Part shown: one piece after another, positions 18,753-26,690 of the stretch
Layout: every line of letters begins with the position of its first letter
How positions within the stretch are numbered: position 1 is the stretch's first letter
NCBI RefSeq assembly: GCF_029910095.1
Contig: NZ_CP094526.1
Span: forward strand, 5,518,001 to 5,582,000
Direction of reading: 5' to 3'
DNA: 64,000 nt
From: Bradyrhizobium sp. ISRA464
GTDB taxonomy: Bacteria > Pseudomonadota > Alphaproteobacteria > Rhizobiales > Xanthobacteraceae
Notes under the pieces: model-generated
The model's input: only the letters and a program-made list of their open reading frames with translations
Told to the model about the DNA's origin: nothing
Database searches by the model: none
Position numbers and translations under genes: made by a program

Positions 18753-19624
18753 GCTTTCTCCGCGACACGTTCGCCGAAGATGCCCTGCGGCCGGAAGATC
18801 AGGAAGGCGATCAGCACCAGGAAGGCGAAGCCATCCTTGTACGGCACCGAGATATAGGCGGCGCCGAACGTCTCGATCACGCCGAGCGCAAGGCCGCCGA
18901 TGATGGCACCGGCCACATCGCCGAAGCCGCCGATGATGGTCGCGGCAAACGCCTTCAGCGCGATCGTCGAGCCCATCTGGATCGACACGAACAGGACGGG
19001 CGCCACCAGGATGCCGGCGAGCCCGCCGAGCACGGCCGAATAGATGAAGGTGATCATGATCATGGTGGAGACGGAAATGCCGAGCAGCGAGGCCATTTCC
19101 TTGTCCTGCGAGGTCGCCTGCAGCTTCTTGCCGAGCAGCGTCTTCTCGAAGAACCAGAAATTGAACAGCACTAGCAGGATCGTGACGCCGATGATCAACA
19201 GATACTGGCTGTCGAGATAGACCGGGCCGAGCTGGATGCCGGGCGTATCGAACCAGCCCTGCAGCACCTGCGGCTGCGGGCCATAGATCGCGAGCACGGA
19301 ATTGGAGAGCAGGATCGAGGCGCCGATGGTGGCGATGATCACGGGCAGATAGGTGCGATGGCGCAGCGGATAGTAGACGCCGAGATTGAAGATGACGCCG
19401 AGCAGCGCCATGCCGGCGAGCGCAATCAGGAACGACAGCCAATAGGGCCAGCCGAGATCGACGGCGAACACCACCATCAGATAGGCCGCCACCATCGAGA
19501 ATTCGCCTTGCGCGAAGTTCACCACGTTGGTGGCGCGGAAGATCAGCACGAAGCCGAGCGCGACCAGCGCGTAGACCGCGCCGATGCCGATGCCCGTGAA
19601 CAGGAGTTGAAGGACCAGATCCAT
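18749..19624 (-). CDS. livH: ABC transporter permease LivH
   Basis: A 291-residue inner-membrane permease with about eight helices and the LivH hallmarks VALGFVLIFRATNVVNFAQGE near residue 25 and ATIIGGFGDVAGAIIGGLALG near 230. It pairs with the LivM half of the next gene to form the channel. The stop overlaps that gene's ATG by four bases. It follows the binding-protein gene after 86 bases; that gap has a GGCCTC/GAGGCC stem (19673-19700) that could reduce read-through so that more binding protein than permease is made. The ATG at 19624 has no strong Shine-Dalgarno. Confidence 0.93.
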   Translation of the reverse strand: MDLVLQLLFTGIGIGAVYALVALGFVLIFRATNVVNFAQGEFSMVAAYLMVVFAVDLGWPYWLSFLIALAGMALLGVIFNLGVYYPLRHRTYLPVIIATIGASILLSNSVLAIYGPQPQVLQGWFDTPGIQLGPVYLDSQYLLIIGVTILLVLFNFWFFEKTLLGKKLQATSQDKEMASLLGISVSTMIMITFIYSAVLGGLAGILVAPVLFVSIQMGSTIALKAFAATIIGGFGDVAGAIIGGLALGVIETFGAAYISVPYKDGFAFLVLIAFLIFRPQGIFGERVAEKA

Positions 19625-19710
19625 GACAAGCGTTCGGTTGAAGGAGAACTCGTTTCAACGGCTGGCCGGCGCGGCCTCCCTGGCTATTGCCGGAGAGGCC
19701 CTCACCCGCA

Positions 19711-20856
19711 TCAGCCGTTGGATTCGATGTGCTTGTCGAAGACGATCTTGCCCTTGTCGTTCTTCACGATGTTGTAGCCGTGAAGCCCGTCGCCGTTCTG
19801 GTCGAAATTGTATTCGCCCTCGGCGCCCGGGAATTTCTTGATCGCCAGGATCGCGTCACGGATCTTCTCGGGCTCGGTCGAACCGGCCTTGTTGATCGCC
19901 GTGGCCAGCACGGTGACGGCATCATAGGTCCAGGCGCTCTGGTTGTCGGGCGCGACCTTGACCGCATCACGATAAAGCTTGCCGAACGCCTTCGAGGCGT
20001 CGCTGGAATCCTCCGCGTAGTCGGCAACACCATAGGTGTTGTAGAGCGCAGGACCGGCGAGCTTGAGCGCGGTGATGTTGACGATCGAGGGCGAGCCGAC
20101 CCACGGAATATTGACGCCGAGCTGACGCAGCTGGCGGGCGAAGATGCCGAGATCGTTCTCGAAGGTGAAATAGGAACCGAGGATATCCGCGCCCGACTGC
20201 TTGATCGCAAGCACGACTGGTGTGAAGTCCTGACTCTGGTTGGCATAGCCCTGATCGAGCACCGGCGGCGCGCCGAGCTTCTGCAGCGCTTCGGTCAGCG
20301 CCTTGCCGCCGGCGGTGCCGAACGCGTCGGTCGAATGCAGCACGGCCCACTTCTTCTTGCCGAGCGTGTTGACGCCGTATTCGGCGATCACGCGGCCCGA
20401 ATAGCTGTCGTTCGGACGGAAGCGGAATAGCCATTTGTTGCCCATGTGGGTGAGATTCGGATCGGTGCCGCCGATCATCACGGGCTTGCCGAGCTTCAGC
20501 ACGTCGGGCGCCATCGCATGGACCTGCGTCGAACGGATCGAGCCAAGGAAGCCGACGATGTCGGACTGGGCGGCGAGCTTGGAAAACGCGAGCACGATGC
20601 CGGGGTTGGTGGTCTGATCGTCCTCGATGATCAGTTCGCCCTGCTTGCCGAGGATGCCGCCGGCCTTGTTGACGGCCTCGAGCGCCAGCTTGGCGCCCTT
20701 GATGGCGTACCCGCCGGATTCGGCCGCGGGACCGGTGACGGGCGCGCACATGCCGATCTTGATGGTCGCACCTTGCGCCTGTGCGCTCCGCAGCAGCGCA
20801 GGAGCAGCGAGACCTGCCGCCAAGCCGGCGGAAAACTCACGTCTCGTCAGTTTCAT
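19711..20856 (-). CDS. ABC transporter substrate-binding protein, Tat-type leader (LivK-like)
   Basis: A 381-residue periplasmic binding protein of the Leu/Ile/Val (peripla_BP_6) family, starting with TRREFSAGLAAGLAAPALL. The twin arginine and following hydrophobic stretch suggest export by the Tat pathway. Mature-domain blocks include IKIGMCAPVTGPAAESGG and LAFSKLAAQSDIVGFLGS. GGGAGG seven bases before the ATG supports the start. It is first in the operon with livH, livM-livG, livF and three sugar/hydroxy-acid enzymes, and diverges from a GntR regulator. It defines uptake specificity; the ligand is unknown. Confidence 0.93.
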   Translation of the reverse strand: MKLTRREFSAGLAAGLAAPALLRSAQAQGATIKIGMCAPVTGPAAESGGYAIKGAKLALEAVNKAGGILGKQGELIIEDDQTTNPGIVLAFSKLAAQSDIVGFLGSIRSTQVHAMAPDVLKLGKPVMIGGTDPNLTHMGNKWLFRFRPNDSYSGRVIAEYGVNTLGKKKWAVLHSTDAFGTAGGKALTEALQKLGAPPVLDQGYANQSQDFTPVVLAIKQSGADILGSYFTFENDLGIFARQLRQLGVNIPWVGSPSIVNITALKLAGPALYNTYGVADYAEDSSDASKAFGKLYRDAVKVAPDNQSAWTYDAVTVLATAINKAGSTEPEKIRDAILAIKKFPGAEGEYNFDQNGDGLHGYNIVKNDKGKIVFDKHIESNG

Positions 20857-21039
20857 TCAATCCTCCCTGTATTACGCCGAGCTTGCATGTCGGCTGCATT
20901 GAGACGAGCTAGACGCGTAGACTTGTTGCCCCACCCATGGCCATCACGCAGCGCGACGAACAAACGTTTACGCCGCTGCAGCGCACCCGACGCGCAACGG
21001 CGATTTATCGATCTAAGCGTATGGGCGCAGCTAATCATG

Positions 21040-21058
21040 ATTGCACATTGCACGCAAT
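21040..21058. promoter_or_regulatory. Possible regulator site ATTGC-N9-GCAAT
   Basis: ATTGC and GCAAT form an inverted repeat with a 9-base spacer in the divergent region between the binding-protein gene and the GntR gene. The half-site ATTGCAC is also repeated directly inside it. It would suit a dimeric GntR regulator, but this is inferred from position only. Confidence 0.3.
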
Positions 21059-21107
21059 AGCCATCATGACGGTGCGTAAATGCCTGCAACGAGCGACCAC
21101 GGCCCCG

Positions 21108-21117
21108 ATCACGTGAT
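21108..21117. promoter_or_regulatory. Perfect palindrome ATCACGTGAT, likely operator
   Basis: A perfect 10-bp palindrome 26 bases before the GntR start codon, in the divergent promoter region. The position suits autoregulation by the GntR protein and control of the opposite transporter operon. No other gene nearby explains it. Confidence 0.4.
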
Positions 21118-21142
21118 AGTGTGACCGGCGGGGCAGCCATCC

Positions 21143-22138
21143 ATGTCGATGCCAAGAGCGAAATCGCGGACCAGACGGAAACAGCCGGCCTATGCGCTGA
21201 TCAAGAATGCATTGGCAAAGCGCATTCGCACCGGTGACGTTCCGGCCGGAACCGTTCTCTCCGAATCGGCGATTGCGACCTTGTTTGGCTCCAGCCGCTC
21301 CCCGGTGCGGCAGGCCTTTGAGCAGTTGGAGCACATCGGCCTGGTGCGCCGGTTCGACGGCCGTGGCGTGATCGCCGGCAAACGCAAGGTCGAACCTCGA
21401 CGCGTCCCAATCACGCCGGAAATGCTGGGGCTGACCGACGGGCCGGTCGAGGCGGTGCGAAGCGACGCCTGGGACGCCCTCTACTATGAGCTCGAACGTG
21501 AAATCATCTACCGCTCGCTCTTCGGACGCTTCCGCGTCAGCGAACTCGCACTGGCGCGGCATTTCCGCGTGGGACGCACGGTTGCCCGCAACCTGCTGCT
21601 ACGTGCGCAGGCGATCGGAATCCTGGAGAAGGGCGCCAAAGCCCACTGGTACGTGGTGCCACTGGACGAGGATCGCGTCCGCGACATCTTCGAAGTGCGG
21701 GCAACCCTCGAGCCGCTCCTGCTGAAATCCGCTGCTACGAGGATTCCAGCGGCGCTGCTGGACCGGATGGCGGAGCGGCTGCGCGAGGGAATCCGGTTCC
21801 GCGACCGCGTCGGCGTCGCCGAGCTCGACGAAATCGAAGGTCATCTCCATATCCAGTGCCTGGGTTACGGCACCAATCGCGAGATGATCGAAGCCCTCAA
21901 GCGCACCCACTGCGCTTTCGTGATCGGCAAACACATCCAGGTGGCCCTGACCGCGCCGCAGATCGATTCCTTCATGGATGAGCATCTGGTGATCATTGAA
22001 GCGTTGCGCGCGCGCGACGGGGACGCGGCGGCTGCGACGTTGCGCCGCCATATCGAGTGGTCCCATTCGAAAGTTGCCGGCTGGATCGCCGAATTCCGCG
22101 CCATCAACGTGATTTCGCGCGTGCCTTACATGGCCTAG
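21143..22138 (+). CDS. GntR/FCD family regulator with two winged-helix-like segments
   Basis: A 331-residue regulator, longer than the usual 220-250 for the FCD subfamily. Residues ~15-80 are a normal GntR winged helix (LSESAIATLFGSSRSPVRQAFE). A second helix-turn-helix-like stretch at about 110-165 follows (LFGRFRVSELALARHFRVGR, then NLLLRAQAIGILEKG). The C-terminal ~150 residues are an all-helical FCD ligand domain with the usual acidic/His metal-site pattern (DEIEGHLHIQCL, DEHLVIIEAL, RRHIEWS). It is divergent from the transporter/sugar-acid operon and probably represses it until the acid or an intermediate binds. Confidence 0.88.
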   Translation: MSMPRAKSRTRRKQPAYALIKNALAKRIRTGDVPAGTVLSESAIATLFGSSRSPVRQAFEQLEHIGLVRRFDGRGVIAGKRKVEPRRVPITPEMLGLTDGPVEAVRSDAWDALYYELEREIIYRSLFGRFRVSELALARHFRVGRTVARNLLLRAQAIGILEKGAKAHWYVVPLDEDRVRDIFEVRATLEPLLLKSAATRIPAALLDRMAERLREGIRFRDRVGVAELDEIEGHLHIQCLGYGTNREMIEALKRTHCAFVIGKHIQVALTAPQIDSFMDEHLVIIEALRARDGDAAAATLRRHIEWSHSKVAGWIAEFRAINVISRVPYMA

Positions 22139-22173
22139 CCTGTATTGCCGAGCACCATCGTGCGAAGTCTTGA

Positions 22174-22710
22174 CTACTCGTCGGCCTCGACCTCGACGTC
22201 ATCGATGGACGTCATTCCGGCCAGGCTCGCCTCCAGCGCGCCCAGCATGTCCTGGAGTTCCGCAAGCTTGCGCGCGCCATAGCGCCGGGTGATCGCGGCA
22301 TAGATGGCTTCCGATGTCGGCGCCACCGCCTCGATCAATTTCAGGCCCTTCGTCGAGATCGAGACGACCGCGCGCCGAAGGTCGTTCTCCGCCGCCTTGC
22401 GCTCAATCAACTGACGGGCCTCGAGATCGCGCAGGATTCGCGACAGGCTCGGCCCGAGCAGGAACGCCACGCGCGCGAGCTCGGTGACCTCGATCTCGTC
22501 GACGGAGGTGAGCGCGCGCAGGATCCGCCATTGCTGCTCGGTCAGCCCATGATTGCGCAGTGACGGGCGGAATTGCCGCATCACGGCCTCGCGCGCCCGG
22601 AGCAGCGACATCGGCAGCGAGCGCGAGAATTCGCGCATCGGCGCGCGGCGGGGTGACTCGGCCTCGGCCGGCGCTGATCGCATGTCGTTCGACGATTTCT
22701 TGCGCGCCAT
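22174..22710 (-). CDS. hpaR: MarR family regulator of homoprotocatechuate catabolism (HpaR)
   Basis: A 178-residue MarR-family protein with the HpaR signature MREFSRSLPMSLLRAREAVM, then HGLTEQQWRILRAL, the recognition-helix region ARVAFLLGPSLSRILRDLE and a wing with DLRRAVVSI. HpaR represses the homoprotocatechuate (hpa/hpc) operon and is released by aromatic acids. It is divergent from hpaH, and a perfect 12-bp palindrome lies between them. An acidic tail (DDVEVEADE) and a basic N-terminal extension of about 25 residues are additions to the core. The ATG at 22710 is the only sensible start. Confidence 0.92.
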   Translation of the reverse strand: MARKKSSNDMRSAPAEAESPRRAPMREFSRSLPMSLLRAREAVMRQFRPSLRNHGLTEQQWRILRALTSVDEIEVTELARVAFLLGPSLSRILRDLEARQLIERKAAENDLRRAVVSISTKGLKLIEAVAPTSEAIYAAITRRYGARKLAELQDMLGALEASLAGMTSIDDVEVEADE

Positions 22711-22775
22711 TGCTCAATCCACTGCCACGAACTTTTGCGTTGCACCAAATCTCGATTCAGTTTGCGGGAATTCAC

Positions 22776-22787
22776 TTAACATGTTAA
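22776..22787. promoter_or_regulatory. Probable HpaR operator TTAACATGTTAA
   Basis: A perfect 12-bp palindrome in the 110-base divergent region, 33 bases before the hpaH start. Its size, symmetry and position fit a MarR-family dimer site that could control both hpaR and hpaHFEDG. The protein-site match is inferred. Confidence 0.6.
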
Positions 22788-22820
22788 TCATCTCCCGACA
22801 TCCAAATTTGTGTATCACGC

Positions 22821-23627
22821 ATGGCCCTCTCCCAGGACGATATCCGCACTGCCGCCGCAAGGCTCGACCAGGCGGAAAAGACCCGCAAGCAAATCCGCCA
22901 GCTTTCGCTGCAATATCCTGGCATCACCCTTGAAGATGCCTACGCGATTCAGAAGGCCTGGGTCGAGATGAAGGTGGCGCAGGGCCGTGTCGTCAAGGGC
23001 CACAAGATCGGCTTGACCTCGAAGGCGATGCAAAGCGCGCTCAACATCGACGAGCCCGATTCCGGCATCCTGCTCGACGATATGTTCTTTGCCGATGGCG
23101 GACTGGTGCCGAGCGATCGCTTCATCGGGACACGGGTCGAAGCCGAGCTCGCCTTCGTGATGAAGCATCGCCTGGCGGGACCGAACTGCACCCTGTTCGA
23201 CGTGCTCAACGCCACCGACTTCGTGGTGCCGGCGCTTGAAATCCTGGATACACGCGTTGAGCGCGTCGACCCCGAGACCAAGGCGACGCGCAAGATCTTT
23301 GACACCATCGCCGACAATGCCGCCAATGCCGGCATCGTGCTCGGCGGCCGGCCGATCCGCCCGTTGGACGCCGATCTGCGCTGGGTCGGCGCGCTGTGCT
23401 TCCGTAATGGACAGCTCGAGGAGACCGGGCTTGCCGCCGGCGTGCTGAACCATCCGGCGACTGCCGTGGCGTGGCTTGCCAACAAGATCGCGCCCAACGG
23501 GCTCGCATTGGAGGCCGGCCAGGTGGTGCTGGCGGGCTCCTTTATCCGCCCGATCGAGACCCGCAAAGGCGACACGATTCAGGCCGACTATGGAGCTTAC
23601 GGTTCCGTGAGCTGCTACTTCGCCTGA
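22821..23627 (+). CDS. hpaH: 2-oxo-hept-4-ene-1,7-dioate hydratase HpaH
   Basis: A 268-residue cytosolic hydratase of the FAH-fold hydratase/decarboxylase group. Family blocks are ITLEDAYAIQKAWVEMKV, VKGHKIGLTSKAMQ, ARVEAELAFVM-type TRVEAELAFVMKHRL (metal ligands) and GQVVLAGSFIRPIE. It adds water to 2-oxohept-4-ene-1,7-dioate in the lower homoprotocatechuate meta-cleavage pathway. It is the first gene of the plus-strand hpa operon. The ATG has no good Shine-Dalgarno. hpaF follows after 29 bases with AAGGAG before it. Confidence 0.92.
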   Translation: MALSQDDIRTAAARLDQAEKTRKQIRQLSLQYPGITLEDAYAIQKAWVEMKVAQGRVVKGHKIGLTSKAMQSALNIDEPDSGILLDDMFFADGGLVPSDRFIGTRVEAELAFVMKHRLAGPNCTLFDVLNATDFVVPALEILDTRVERVDPETKATRKIFDTIADNAANAGIVLGGRPIRPLDADLRWVGALCFRNGQLEETGLAAGVLNHPATAVAWLANKIAPNGLALEAGQVVLAGSFIRPIETRKGDTIQADYGAYGSVSCYFA

Positions 23628-23656
23628 CGCCGGACGCAATCGCAAGGAGACTGCTC

Positions 23657-24055
23657 ATGCCGCACTTCACGCTTGAATACTCCGCCAATCTCGACGGTCT
23701 CGTCGACATGGCCGAGACCGTCGAAGTGGTGCGCAAGGCAGCGGCCGAAACCGGCATCTTCCCGCTCGGCGGCATCCGCGTCCGCGCCATCAAATGCGAG
23801 CATTATGCAATCGCCGACGGCCGGGAAAACTACGGCTTCCTCGACATGGTGCTGCGCCTCGGCGAAGGCCGCGATCTCGCCACCCGAAAGAAGGCCGGCG
23901 AGCACATCTTCAAGGTGCTGTCGGCCCATCTCGATCCGGTATTCGCCAAAGCCAAGTTGGCGCTGTCGTTCGACATGCAGATCAACGACAAGGAGACGAG
24001 CTGGAAGCGCAACAACATCCATGAAGCGCTGAAAGTGGAGACCGTCAATGGATAA
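23657..24055 (+). CDS. hpaF: 5-carboxymethyl-2-hydroxymuconate delta-isomerase HpaF
   Basis: A 132-residue small isomerase of the tautomerase superfamily. It starts MPHFTLEYSANL, placing the catalytic proline right after the initiator methionine, which confirms the ATG at 23657; the frame stays open further upstream but that is not coding. An AAGGAG Shine-Dalgarno precedes it. It interconverts 5-carboxymethyl-2-hydroxymuconate and its 2-oxo isomer in the cytosol. Its last eight bases overlap the start of hpaE. Confidence 0.92.
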   Translation: MPHFTLEYSANLDGLVDMAETVEVVRKAAAETGIFPLGGIRVRAIKCEHYAIADGRENYGFLDMVLRLGEGRDLATRKKAGEHIFKVLSAHLDPVFAKAKLALSFDMQINDKETSWKRNNIHEALKVETVNG

Positions 24056-25589
24056 GGCCAGCCCGAAATCTGCAGACCTGTTCCAGGCCAATCGCGACCG
24101 CGCGGCCCCCCTGCTCGCCAAGCTGAAGGCCGAAGGCATCGGCCACATGATCGACGGCAAGGTCGTGCCGTCGGTGACGGGTCAGACCTTCGAGACGAAG
24201 TCGCCGATCGACGGCACCGTGCTGGCGTCGGTCGCAAAGGGCAATGCGGAAGATATCGATCGCGCCGCGACCGCTGCTGCCCGCGCCTTCAAGGCCTGGC
24301 GCGACGTGCCGGCGGCACAGCGCCGCAAGCTCCTGCATCGCGTGGCCGATGCGATCGAGGAGCGTGCCGACGACATCGCCGTGCTCGAATGCATCGACAC
24401 CGGTCAGGCGCACCGCTTCATGGCCAAGGCCGCGATCCGCGCCGCCGAAAACTTCCGTTTCTTTGCCGACAAATGCGCCGAGGCCCGTGACGGCCTGAAC
24501 ACGCCGAGCGAGGAGCACTGGAACATCTCGACCCGCGTGCCGATCGGCCCGGTCGGCGTGATCACCCCGTGGAACACGCCGTTCATGCTCTCGACCTGGA
24601 AGATCGCGCCGGCGCTCGCTGCCGGCTGCACGGTCGTGCACAAGCCGGCGGAATGGTCACCGGTGACCGCTGACCTGCTGGTCAAGCTCGCAGAGCAGGC
24701 CGGCATCCCCGATGGCGTGTTCAACACCGTGCACGGCTTCGGCGAGGACGCCGGCAAGGCGCTGACGGAACATCCCGCCATCAAGGCGATCGGTTTTGTC
24801 GGCGAGAGCGCAACCGGTTCGGCGATCATGGCGCAGGGCGCGCCGACCCTGAAGCGCGTGCATTTCGAGCTCGGCGGCAAGAACCCGGTGATCGTGTTCG
24901 ACGATGCCGATTTCGACCGCGCGCTCGATGCGGTCGTGTTCATGATCTACTCGCTCAATGGCGAGCGCTGCACGTCCTCCAGCCGTTTGCTGGTCCAGCA
25001 GAGCATCGCCGACAAGTTCATCGAGAAGCTGACGGCGCGGGTGAAGGCGCTGAAGGTCGGTCACCCGCTCGATCCAGCGACCGAAATCGGGCCGCTGATC
25101 CACGAGCGGCATCTCGCCAAGGTCTGCAGCTATTTCGACGTTGCGAAGCAGGACGGTGCCACCATCGCCGTCGGCGGCAAGCCGCATGATGGCCCGGGCG
25201 GCGGACACTATGTGCAGCCGACATTGGTGACCGGCGCCAATGCCACGATGCGCGTCGCGCAACAGGAAGTGTTCGGTCCGTTCCTGACCGTGATCCCGTT
25301 CCGCAACGAGGCTGATGCCATCGAGATCGCCAACGGCGTACAATACGGCCTCGCCGGTTATGTCTGGACCGGCGACATGGGCCGGGCGCTGCGCGTGGCG
25401 GATGCGCTCGAAGCCGGTATGATCTGGCTCAACTCGGAAAACGTCCGCCATCTGCCGACGCCGTTCGGCGGCATGAAGGCCTCGGGCATCGGCCGCGACG
25501 GCGGTGACTACTCGTTCGATTTCTACATGGAAACCAAGCACGTCTCGCTCGCGCGCGGGACGCACAAGATTCAGAAACTGGGAATCTAG
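24048..25589 (+). CDS. hpaE: 5-carboxymethyl-2-hydroxymuconate semialdehyde dehydrogenase HpaE
   Basis: A 513-residue NAD-dependent aldehyde dehydrogenase. The catalytic Cys is in LNGERCTSSSRLL, the general-base Glu in HFELGGKNPVIV, and the Rossmann loop is FVGESATGSAIM. VITPWNTPFML and FGGMKASGIGRDGG match the HpaE group. It oxidises the semialdehyde made by HpaD. Its start overlaps hpaF by eight bases, giving translational coupling. The family is large, so the exact call rests on the operon as well as the sequence. Confidence 0.93.
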   Translation: MDKASPKSADLFQANRDRAAPLLAKLKAEGIGHMIDGKVVPSVTGQTFETKSPIDGTVLASVAKGNAEDIDRAATAAARAFKAWRDVPAAQRRKLLHRVADAIEERADDIAVLECIDTGQAHRFMAKAAIRAAENFRFFADKCAEARDGLNTPSEEHWNISTRVPIGPVGVITPWNTPFMLSTWKIAPALAAGCTVVHKPAEWSPVTADLLVKLAEQAGIPDGVFNTVHGFGEDAGKALTEHPAIKAIGFVGESATGSAIMAQGAPTLKRVHFELGGKNPVIVFDDADFDRALDAVVFMIYSLNGERCTSSSRLLVQQSIADKFIEKLTARVKALKVGHPLDPATEIGPLIHERHLAKVCSYFDVAKQDGATIAVGGKPHDGPGGGHYVQPTLVTGANATMRVAQQEVFGPFLTVIPFRNEADAIEIANGVQYGLAGYVWTGDMGRALRVADALEAGMIWLNSENVRHLPTPFGGMKASGIGRDGGDYSFDFYMETKHVSLARGTHKIQKLGI

Positions 25590-25594
25590 CCAAC

Positions 25595-25676
25595 CGTCGT
25601 TCCGGGCGATGTGGAGCATCGAACCCGGAACTTCGAGATTCCGGGTTCGGTCCTGACGGACCGCCCCGGAATGACG
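25595..25676. repeat. Palindromic intergenic repeat inside the hpa operon
   Basis: GAACCCGGAA (25621-25630) and TTCCGGGTTC (25639-25648) form a perfect 10-bp stem. Outer ends CGTCGTTCCGG (25595-25605) and CCGGAATGACG (25666-25676) pair with one mismatch. The element separates hpaE from hpaD and may modulate read-through. Confidence 0.75.
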
Positions 25677-25694
25677 ATCCAGAGGGGAAGCACC

Positions 25695-26678
25695 ATGCCC
25701 GTTCCGCAGCACGTCTTCGATCCGCCGTTCAACATCATCCGTTGCAGCCACGTCATTCTCGATGTGACGGACCTCGACGCGAGCGCCGCGTTCTACGAAA
25801 AGACCATCGGCCTGCACATCGAGGGCCGCGACGACAGGGCGGTGTACCTGCGGGCCTACGAGGAGCACCAGCATCACTCGGTGGTGCTGCGCAAGGCGCC
25901 GAAGGCGACCTGCAACCGGCTCGGCTTCAAGGTCGGCAATGACCGCGACCTCGACAAGGCGGCAGCATTCTGCTCCGAGAACGGCATCGAGCACGCGTTC
26001 GTCGACCAGCCGTTCCAGGGCCGCACCCTGCAATTCACCGATCCCTTCGGCTTCCAGATCGAGCTCTACGCCACGATGGAGAAGCGCCCGCATCTGCTCC
26101 GGCGCTACGACCTCTACAAGGGCTGCCATCCGCAGCGGCTCGACCATTTCAACGTGTTCGCGGCCGAGGTGCAGGACACCGTCGACTTCTACGCCCGGCT
26201 CGGCTTCCGCCTCACCGAATATGCCGAGGAGGACGGCGCGAACGGCCGCATTGCGGCGGCCTGGATGCACCGCAAGGGCAATGTGCACGACTTCGCCATC
26301 ACCAACGGCAAGGGCCCGCGCCTGCACCACATCGCTTATTGGGTGCCGACCGCGATGAACATCGTGCATCTCTGCGACGTGATGGCCTCAAGCGGCTTCC
26401 TCAAGAACATCGAGCGCGGCCCCGGCCGGCACGGCATCTCCAACGCCTTCTTCCTGTATGTCCGCGATCCCGACGGCCATCGCATCGAGCTCTACACCAG
26501 CGACTACTTCACCGGCGATCACGACCACGAGCCGCTGCGCTGGTCGCTGCGCGATCCGCGCCGCCAGACGCTTTGGGGCGCGCCGGCGCCGCGCTCCTGG
26601 TTCGAGGAAGGCTCACCGTTCGCAGGCCAGGCCGTGCGCGAGCCGCGCTTCGTCGCGGACGTGCTGGTTGCGGACTGA
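25695..26678 (+). CDS. hpaD: 3,4-dihydroxyphenylacetate 2,3-dioxygenase HpaD (type I extradiol)
   Basis: A 327-residue extradiol ring-cleavage dioxygenase built from two VOC modules. The Fe/Mn ligands are visible in the C-terminal module as His in RLDHFNVF, His in RLHHIAYW and Glu in HRIELYTSDYF. It opens homoprotocatechuate between C2 and C3 to the semialdehyde used by HpaE. The ATG at 25695 follows an AGGGGA Shine-Dalgarno and is preferred to the in-frame start at 25611, whose 28 extra codons lie within the repeat element. It precedes hpaG by 12 bases. Confidence 0.93.
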   Translation: MPVPQHVFDPPFNIIRCSHVILDVTDLDASAAFYEKTIGLHIEGRDDRAVYLRAYEEHQHHSVVLRKAPKATCNRLGFKVGNDRDLDKAAAFCSENGIEHAFVDQPFQGRTLQFTDPFGFQIELYATMEKRPHLLRRYDLYKGCHPQRLDHFNVFAAEVQDTVDFYARLGFRLTEYAEEDGANGRIAAAWMHRKGNVHDFAITNGKGPRLHHIAYWVPTAMNIVHLCDVMASSGFLKNIERGPGRHGISNAFFLYVRDPDGHRIELYTSDYFTGDHDHEPLRWSLRDPRRQTLWGAPAPRSWFEEGSPFAGQAVREPRFVADVLVAD

Positions 26679-26690
26679 CGGGAATTTGCA

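Noticed and set aside
17013..18857. A 614-codon plus-strand frame over the transporter genes
   Set aside because: It is antisense to livM-livG with biased composition and no recognisable family; the minus strand has full ABC motifs.
18753..19658. N-terminal extension of the LivM-LivG frame, giving 893 residues
   Set aside because: The extension is out of frame with livH over the same DNA and Arg/His-rich; the ATG at 18752 overlaps livH's stop in the usual ATGA manner.
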